From contig JAAZON010000022.1 in NCBI GenBank assembly GCA_012797725.1, positions 1-11,968 of the forward strand: DNA of 11,968 nt. Direction: 5' to 3'. The position numbers and the translations under genes were made by a program. Under the pieces are notes generated by a model. That model ran no database searches and was not told where the DNA came from. It was given only the letters and a program-made list of their open reading frames with translations. Shown here piece by piece: positions 8,080 through 11,968 of the stretch; within the stretch, counting starts at the first letter, position 1; each line of letters starts with the position of its first letter. Origin of the DNA: SAR324 cluster bacterium. GTDB taxonomy: Bacteria > Bdellovibrionota > UBA2361 > JAAZON01.

Positions 8080-8119
8080 CTGTTCCTAGCCATAACAAGC
8101 TCTTGCTTGATAGGAACAG
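8080..8119 (-). promoter_or_regulatory. Long nested hairpin in the leader of the 513-residue gene
   Basis: Outer arms CTGTTCCTA (8080-8088) and TAGGAACAG (8111-8119) pair perfectly over 9 bp. Nested inside is CAAGC-TCTT-GCTTG (8096-8109). On the minus strand the hairpin ends three bases before the AGGAAG ribosome-binding site of the ATG at 8063. It could protect the 5' end, regulate initiation, or be a protein-binding palindrome. No U-tract follows in the minus direction, so it is not a terminator there. Confidence 0.55.
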
Positions 8120-8536
8120 TTTAAGTCCCAAATGAAGTTATAGCTTTTTTTTCTAAACTGTATCCTTATGTCTGATGCTAAAATTCGAAAGCTAATTCAT
8201 CTCGTGAATTCAGATACTTAAACGCCTCACAAGTAATTGCTCAAAAAGTGTGGTAAAGCAAGGTACAATTAAGATTTGGCAGCCAAGATAAATCTATAGG
8301 CTGTGCCAAGTCTTGAACGCATTTTCCAAGCCTTTGAAGAAAGCGAGAACTCGCTGGAAGAGAAGCCTTTGGACCGTGCGCTCGCGGCCATGCTTCTGCT
8401 TTGATGCTTCTTGCAGCAGTTGAAATGAGGATTCGATTAATGGTCAGAAAGATTAAGAACTAATTAGCGTAATGCCACTATCAAAATTAAATTATTTATG
8501 AAGCCTTTCCTTTAAGCAGGCTCTCTTATTTCTCAT
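8120..8536. other. Intergenic region with short coding-like fragments
   Basis: About 415 bases with no intact gene. It should contain the promoter of the 513-residue gene near its left end, but I see no convincing box. Two short plus-strand stretches read like protein: one starting ATG at 8168 (MSDAKIRKLIHLVNSDT, then stop) and one at 8300-8404, listed separately. They are in different frames and interrupted by stops. A weak AGCCT/AGGCT hairpin lies just past the lipoprotein stop, around 8502-8522. Confidence 0.4.
8300..8404 (+). pseudogene. Possible remnant of a coding sequence
   Basis: A 34-codon open stretch (preceded by an in-frame TAG, ending in TGA) encodes a helical, charged peptide including LERIFQAFEESENSLEEK and LDRALAAMLLL. 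Base composition is more G/C-rich than its surroundings. It has no convincing start signal, although a GTG at 8303 is in frame. It may be a decayed gene fragment or chance. No parent family is recognised. Confidence 0.25.
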
Positions 8537-8755
8537 TTATTCAGTCACTAAATCTAAGACATCACTACCTATAGCACATCCAATTAAAATTTCCTTGTCC
8601 ATCTCTCCAAAACGGTCGTAACATTTCTGGCATGCATCAAGTGCTATTGGAAATTGGCTTTCTTGTTGCATCCTTTTACAATAACTCATTGACTGAGAAC
8701 AACCAAAGATGAGAGAGACAGCAACAATCAATAACAGAAAATCTTTTTTTTTCAT
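8537..8755 (-). CDS. Small predicted lipoprotein
   Basis: A 72-residue protein with a lipoprotein-type signal: a run of lysines after the initial Met, a hydrophobic core (FLLLIVAVSLI), and an IFGC lipobox with the cysteine at residue 19. The -2 Phe is unusual for a lipobox, but the rest fits. The mature part of about 54 residues has three more cysteines and no recognised domain. The ATG at 8755 has AGGAG eight bases upstream, which supports the start. It lies 83 bases downstream of the SrkA-like gene on the same strand and could share its transcript. It is probably anchored in the inner or outer membrane of a Gram-negative envelope. Confidence 0.72.
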   Translation of the reverse strand: MKKKDFLLLIVAVSLIFGCSQSMSYCKRMQQESQFPIALDACQKCYDRFGEMDKEILIGCAIGSDVLDLVTE

Positions 8756-8838
8756 TCACATGGCTCCTATATCCAAAAAATTTATATGGTCTATCCAACA
8801 CCAAATCTCAAAAGCCTTCAGGGCATATCATAAGGCAC

Positions 8839-9861
8839 TCAAACATCTGTTCCCTGCAAAACTTCCCATTGCTCCGCAAGAATTTCTATCTGCTCTCTCC
8901 AATATTGATTAGTACCAAAATATGAGAAAAAAGTCTTAAAAGACGGATCTTCCCATCTTTTGGCTATCCATGCTGCAAAATGAATAATTCGAAGAGTACG
9001 AAGAGCTTCAATGAGATTAAGTGTGCTTCTGTCAAAAGGTCTCAGCATTTCGTAGCCACTTAGAAAGATCTTTTGCTTCTCTTTAGCCACCTGATCTCGA
9101 CCAGGGATTAGTAGCCAGATATCTTGAACTGGGGGTCCAACAAGCATATCGTCAAAATCCACCAGAGTAGGACCATCACTTCCCCACAACACGTTTCCTG
9201 CATGGCAGTCACCATGTATCCGCTGAACCTTTATCCCTTCGAACATTGGAGTTATGTAATCAAGGAGCAGTTCGGCATAGCGAAAATAAGCCTCTCTATA
9301 ATCTTCTGGAATCATCCCTGAGACATTAAGAAACTCTATATTTTGGCGACCGTATGTTTCCGGGTTTATCCTCAGCCGATTAGGTGCTTCACGAACTGCT
9401 CCCACTGTGTGAAGTCTTGCAATAAGTCTCCCCATTCGTTCAAGGGCTGCTTCGTCAAGTTCTTGCTCGATGCGTCCCCCTTGTTTTGGGAAAACCGCAA
9501 AGAAAATCTTAGCTTCACTCATTTCTTGAAGTGTATTCCCCTTTGAATCCGAAATTGGAGCAACAACAGGGATTTCATTGTTAACACAATCTAGGATAAA
9601 GCGATGTTCATCAAGTATTTGCTCTTTTGTCCATCTGCCCGGACGATAAAATTTAGCCACAAGAAATTTCTCTGAGGGGCTTTTTATGCTTCTTTCATCA
9701 AGATCAAGCTCAATCTCGTACACTCTATTTTCCATGCTGTTAAGCGCGATGCTCCGCCCTGTGCATCTGTATCCCAACGCTTCAACAGCATCCAAGATGA
9801 GATGAGGCTGCAAAGAATAAAAGAAGCCTGTTTCTGAACTTGTATCTATTCCCTGTGGCAT
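8839..9861 (-). CDS. srkA: SrkA/YihE-family stress response serine/threonine kinase
   Basis: A protein kinase-like phosphotransferase of the APH fold, 340 residues (E. coli SrkA is 328). In E. coli SrkA counters stress-induced programmed cell death pathways; the target here is unknown. Family features in order: N-terminal FYSLQPHLILDAVEALG, NSMENRVYEIEL, ATP-binding Lys70 in VAKFYRPGRW, catalytic loop IHGDCHAGNVLW with Asp218 and Asn223, metal site LVDFDD with Asp235, then GPPVQDIWLLIPG and the C-terminal ALRTLRIIHFAAWIAKRWEDP. All catalytic residues are present. The ATG at 9861 agrees with the family's N-terminus. No Shine-Dalgarno lies upstream. Instead a TATTAT box ends seven bases before the ATG, so the message may be leaderless. 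The lipoprotein gene follows 83 bases downstream. Confidence 0.93.
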   Translation of the reverse strand: MPQGIDTSSETGFFYSLQPHLILDAVEALGYRCTGRSIALNSMENRVYEIELDLDERSIKSPSEKFLVAKFYRPGRWTKEQILDEHRFILDCVNNEIPVVAPISDSKGNTLQEMSEAKIFFAVFPKQGGRIEQELDEAALERMGRLIARLHTVGAVREAPNRLRINPETYGRQNIEFLNVSGMIPEDYREAYFRYAELLLDYITPMFEGIKVQRIHGDCHAGNVLWGSDGPTLVDFDDMLVGPPVQDIWLLIPGRDQVAKEKQKIFLSGYEMLRPFDRSTLNLIEALRTLRIIHFAAWIAKRWEDPSFKTFFSYFGTNQYWREQIEILAEQWEVLQGTDV

Positions 9862-10160
9862 CCGTGTATAATATCCATATCTGGCTTTTTCTGGGAATAG
9901 TCGCTCAAGTTTAGTTTTCAGCCCTGGCGTTTCAGCTAACTACTTTTTTTAGACAAAAGCTTTCTCTGCTGAAGGGCCACTCTCTCAACCTGCCCAAGTG
10001 TTACAATCCAAGAAATCGGCCTTATTTCTAGTGCGCGTAAAATAGGTATCCGTTGTTCATCTCCTCACTTAGGCCGTGAAAGCTTTCATGAATGAATACT
10101 AATAAAATAGTATATTGCGCGAATCAACTTTAATCCCCTAGAATCTAAATCATTGTGACG
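9862..10160. other. Intergenic region upstream of srkA
   Basis: No gene is supported. Near its left end, on the minus strand, TATTAT six bases from the srkA ATG is a likely -10 box, with TTCCCA 18 bases further up as a poor -35. A perfect 12-bp palindrome TGAAAGCTTTCA lies at 10077-10088, and a hairpin ATACTA/TAGTAT at 10096-10113. Neither has an assigned role; the palindrome could be an operator. Confidence 0.35.
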
Positions 10161-10161
10161 G

Positions 10162-10392
10162 GTCAATCTTCCAGTGTGCAAACCGCGCATATGGTAAGCC
10201 AGAGGCACTAAACCCACTCTAGCATGCATGGCGAAAGTGGGTTCAGATGACATAGGTTTCAAGGCCCGAGGTAATGAAGATTAGGTACTATTGACTCCAC
10301 TTTAAGGAGTCAAAATCGAGGTTTTCTGTTCAAAGAACATCTTAGGGTGTAAGGAGAACAGAAAGATTGTTCGGAGAACAAAAAAGCGGAGA
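10162..10392 (+). other. Hairpin-rich intergenic segment, possible second small RNA
   Basis: Several perfect inverted repeats lie in about 230 bases without a gene: AACCCACT/AGTGGGTT (10211-10243), TTGACTCC/GGAGTCAA with a 7-base loop (10291-10313), TTTCTGTTC/GAACAGAAA (10323-10364) and TTGTTC-GGA-GAACAA (10367-10381). Longer-range pairing AATCTTC (10165-10171) with GAAGATT (10276-10282) would enclose the first hairpin. ATTGAC at 10290-10295 could pair instead with GTCAAT at 10162-10167, so alternative folds exist. Strand and function are undetermined; plus is suggested by purine content only. Confidence 0.35.
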
Positions 10393-10394
10393 GC

Positions 10395-10426
10395 AAAAAA
10401 AACGCGGCGGCCTTTCGGCCGCCGCG
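10395..10426 (-). terminator. Strong Rho-independent terminator, minus strand
   Basis: A perfect 10-bp stem of only G and C (CGCGGCGGCC / GGCCGCCGCG, 10403-10426) has a GAAA loop on the minus strand and is followed by eight U (10395-10402). It cannot serve srkA, which starts further along. No protein gene lies within 1.1 kb upstream of it, so it marks the 3' end of a non-coding transcript or of a very long 3' UTR. Confidence 0.88.
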
Positions 10427-10467
10427 CACATGGTGAAGAGTTAGATACCCATGAGTCCTTTCGAGGA

Positions 10468-10499
10468 GAGTCGCAATCGGAGCTTGCGGCTCTTTTTTT
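10468..10499 (+). terminator. Terminator-like hairpin on the plus strand
   Basis: Stem GAGTCGCAA / TTGCGGCTC (9 bp with one T-G pair), loop TCGGAGC, then seven T. It would end plus-strand transcription leaving the hairpin-rich segment 10162-10392. The same hairpin is also enclosed by the 8-bp stem 10451-10458/10504-10511 of the candidate minus-strand RNA, so it may simply be part of that RNA. Confidence 0.4.
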
Positions 10500-10624
10500 A
10501 TATGAACTCATTGTGTGACGGAGTCTAACTATTCTCCTTTGTTCAGAATTGCTTTCGCTCTTCCAAACCAAGTCAGAAACTCTCTATGAAGTGCCTGTCC
10601 TAAAAGCTGCTACCCTTAATACCT

Positions 10625-10692
10625 GGCTTCCTAGCTTATCAGCGTCTGCCTTTCAGTATTCCTAGCGGGCTTCGCATTCAGAGTCTGCCTTT
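10625..10692 (-). repeat. Imperfect direct repeat within the candidate RNA
   Basis: TCAGCGTCTGCCTTT (10639-10653) and TCAGAGTCTGCCTTT (10678-10692) differ at one of 15 positions. Each is preceded by GGCTTC, eight and four bases upstream. On the minus strand each unit reads AAAGGCAGAC.CTGA ... GAAGCC and can close by GGC/GCC pairing, so this may be a duplicated structural module. Confidence 0.6.
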
Positions 10693-11379
10693 TTTGGCCA
10701 TTTTTTTCCTTCGGCCTTTTGGGCCGCGCAGAACTCTCTCTATTTTCAGCGACTATCCTTCATTCGAGTCAGTCACCTGAGCGCTGTTGCTTTCCGCATT
10801 GATAAATGCCTTTTTAAGGCAAGTTTCTTGGGATCCAATTAACTTTATTGTTACTGGCACTGGACTAAGCTTCTTTCGAAGATCCGCCCTTCTTCCGTGC
10901 CCCTCATGGAGGGCTAGGAACCTGCTGAGGCTATTCTCGCTTTCTGAAGACTTTCGCATTCCTTGCGAGGGAACCGGGAAGCAATCTTGACTATTGTCCG
11001 CCTCACGTCACATGAATAGCAGACTTTGAAACATTGCTATTTTCTCTCACTCCATTTACGGAGCGCCTGGTTCCTGCATCTTTAGAATTCTACCGAGCCT
11101 TTCAGCTCTTTTGAATCCTTTTGTCTTTCTTCGTTCCCTTCTCTCGCGCTATTTTGAGAAGGACGAAATAACCAGACAATCGATGCCACCTTTGAAGAGA
11201 ACGCGCTCTCTTCTTGTGTCTTGGATTTCAGATTTTTCAATCTTTCCAAGATTTCCTCTTTTATGCGCCATCTTTCGATTTTGCCTTACGATTATTGCCG
11301 TTTCCAGCTTCAATCGTTTCGAGGATGGTAACAATCTAAGCTAATTGAAAGCAACTTTGCTTTCCAACTCTGATTTCTG

Positions 11380-11408
11380 TTTCTACATGTACTAGATCTC
11401 AAAGTCAA
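11380..11408 (-). promoter_or_regulatory. Sigma70-like promoter for the candidate RNA
   Basis: On the minus strand TTGACT (11408-11403, five of six consensus) is followed by a 17-base spacer and TAGAAA (11385-11380, four of six). Transcription would begin near 11374, about ten bases before the first hairpin. The spacing is ideal, but the -10 is only moderate. Confidence 0.45.
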
Positions 11409-11599
11409 TGAAATAACGCAGCCCATAAAAAAAACTTCCAAATTTCCACAGGTGTGGATAACGCTTCCATGCATTGAAAACTCAGGTGTTTTGCCTTTAA
11501 CTAACTTGAAGTTCCAAGAACTTTTTCAAAAAAAATTTATATACCTTGTTTAGAGCATTCGTTCTGCAAATAATCGACTTTTGGGAAAAGGCAAAATAG
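11409..11599. other. Intergenic region between the ligase gene and the candidate RNA
   Basis: Apart from the DnaA-box site at 11442-11461, it contains a hairpin AAGTTC-CAA-GAACTT (11509-11523) followed by three more T on the plus strand, and an AT-rich run at about 11522-11543. No gene and no clear terminator for the ligase gene is seen, so readthrough of that gene into the RNA region is possible. Confidence 0.35.
11442..11461. promoter_or_regulatory. DnaA-box pair in inverted orientation
   Basis: TGTGGATAA at 11453-11461 is the exact reverse complement of the consensus DnaA box TTATCCACA. The flanking ATTTCCACA (11442-11450) differs from consensus at two positions and faces it, giving the palindrome TCCACA-GG-TGTGGA. 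It lies about 34 bases upstream of the -35 box at 11403-11408, so DnaA could regulate that promoter. A single strong box is not evidence of an origin. Confidence 0.4.
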
Positions 11600-11968
11600 C
11601 TAAAAAGCCCTTTTTTGTTTAACTCGATTTAACAAACCATCTTTATTTGCCAGTTGAATATTGAGCCCTGGACGGGTGTTAATTTCTAGCAATAATGGGC
11701 CCATATTTGCATCAAGAACAAAATCTGTTCCCACATATCCAAGTTGTGAGAGTTCACAACACTTAGATGCATACTTAAGAAGCAAATTCCAATGAGGAAT
11801 TATGCGCCCCGATAATGTCGCATTTGTATCAGGATGAATAGTCAACGGCGAGTTCTTCCAAACACCTTCCAGTGTTTTTCCACTTTCCATTTCCACGCCC
11901 ACCCCAACCGCACCTTGATGAAGATTAGCACGTCCATTTGATAAACTTGTTGGCAGCCTCAACATACC
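11600..11968 (-). CDS. RimK-related alpha-L-glutamate ligase-like protein (ATP-grasp), 5'-truncated
   Basis: The C-terminal 122 residues of an ATP-grasp ligase; the frame runs off the right edge, so the Met at 11965 is internal and most of the protein lies outside. Motifs seen are GMLRLPTSLSNGRANLHQGA, GVGVEMESGKT, HPDTNATLSGRIIPHW, then LGYVGTDFVLDANMGPLLLE and INTRPGLNIQLANKDGL, the metal-binding end of the ATP-grasp core. These match the alpha-L-glutamate ligase-related family described mainly in Pseudomonadota, which is often encoded beside a membrane protein with an inactive transglutaminase domain. The substrate is not established; ligation of glutamate to a protein or peptide is inferred from RimK. 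The C-terminus ends LLNRVKQKRAF, with the TAG stop at 11600. Any such partner gene would be to the right of this window. Confidence 0.9.
   Translation of the reverse strand, partial: GMLRLPTSLSNGRANLHQGAVGVGVEMESGKTLEGVWKNSPLTIHPDTNATLSGRIIPHWNLLLKYASKCCELSQLGYVGTDFVLDANMGPLLLEINTRPGLNIQLANKDGLLNRVKQKRAF

Larger units (their letters stand above)
10395..11374 (-). ncRNA. Candidate large structured non-coding RNA of about 980 nt
   Basis: No convincing protein is encoded on either strand, yet the minus strand is purine-rich and folds into consecutive stable hairpins between a promoter-like site and a strong terminator. Examples, in plus-strand coordinates: 11347-11364 (7 bp); 11289-11316 (CGATT-GAA-GCTG-GAAA-CGGC...); 11219-11251 (7 bp plus 5 bp, GAAA loop); 11194-11213 (8 bp with one G-U); 11130-11167 (12 bp with a 2-base bulge); 11085-11118 (GAAA loop); 11015-11041 (7 bp); 10856-10901 (enclosing a GAAA-capped stem); and 10451-10511 (8 bp enclosing a 9-bp hairpin). 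Five stems, including the terminator, carry GAAA tetraloops on this strand, where the other strand would have TTTC. That supports the orientation. It does not match RNase P RNA, tmRNA, SRP RNA, 6S RNA or a group II domain V by their conserved motifs. The family is unknown; ends are inferred. Confidence 0.65.

Noticed and set aside
8064..8093. Ten-codon N-terminal extension of the 513-residue protein from ATG 8093
   Set aside because: No ribosome-binding site, and the ATG is inside a strong hairpin, while ATG 8063 has a well-spaced AGGAAG.
10165..10260. Possible c-di-GMP-I (GEMM) riboswitch, from GCAAACC, AAGCC and CTAAACC blocks
   Set aside because: The core GGACGCAAAGCC segment is missing, the GNRA-capped helix is not formed in place, and there is no downstream gene on the plus strand.
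10302..10571. 89-codon minus-strand open frame
   Set aside because: It runs across the strong terminator and hairpins, has repetitive Arg/Ser/Lys composition from the stems, and no ribosome-binding site.
10753..11344. Short open frames on both strands (10753-10959, 10787-10990, 11111-11344, 11149-11334)
   Set aside because: They overlap each other, lack start signals, and are explained by the purine bias and hairpins of the candidate RNA.
11409..11599. Chromosomal replication origin
   Set aside because: Only one perfect DnaA box is present, with no cluster and no dnaA, dnaN, gidA or rpmH nearby.
1..11968. CRISPR array, tRNA, rRNA or insertion sequence
   Set aside because: No regularly spaced repeats, no tRNA T-arm signature in a cloverleaf context, no rRNA-like sequence and no transposase or terminal inverted repeats were seen.

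Overview
This window comes from a bacterium of moderate to low G+C content, roughly 40% by eye. It is most likely Gram-negative: there is a SrkA/YihE-type kinase, a RimK-related glutamate ligase of the type seen in Pseudomonadota, a YmdB-type macrodomain and a small lipoprotein. The genus cannot be told from the sequence. Both edges cut genes: a GTP-dependent PEP carboxykinase on the left (5' end missing) and an ATP-grasp ligase on the right (5' end missing, minus strand).

Layout. Positions 1-1573 hold the PEP carboxykinase. Positions 1635-2636 hold small hypothetical genes around a divergent intergenic region with two palindromes. Positions 2717-4797 hold a divergent pair, gluconokinase (minus) and 6-phosphogluconate dehydrogenase (plus), which together convert gluconate to ribulose-5-phosphate. 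A 127-residue hypothetical protein follows at 5009-5392, its last codons forming an intrinsic terminator. Converging on it is a minus-strand cluster read from 8063 down to 5465: an unrecognised 513-residue protein, a macrodomain (ADP-ribosyl/O-acetyl-ADP-ribose hydrolase) gene overlapping it by 56 bases, and a small secreted protein with a Thr/Pro linker. Further right, on the minus strand, are a small lipoprotein and a SrkA-like kinase, whose mRNA may be leaderless.

The most interesting part is the apparently gene-free stretch 10395-11408. Its minus strand looks like one transcription unit of about 980 nt that encodes no convincing protein. It has a sigma70-like promoter at 11380-11408, then a chain of stable hairpins, and ends in a 10-bp G/C hairpin with an 8-U tract at 10395-10426. 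Five hairpins are capped by GAAA tetraloops when read on the minus strand, which also fixes the orientation. I propose a large structured non-coding RNA that I cannot assign to a known family. A perfect DnaA-box 9-mer lies about 45 bases upstream of its promoter.

The metabolic genes fit central carbon flow: PEP carboxykinase for gluconeogenesis, and GntK plus Gnd for gluconate entry into the pentose phosphate pathway. The remaining genes are of the accessory or stress-response type.
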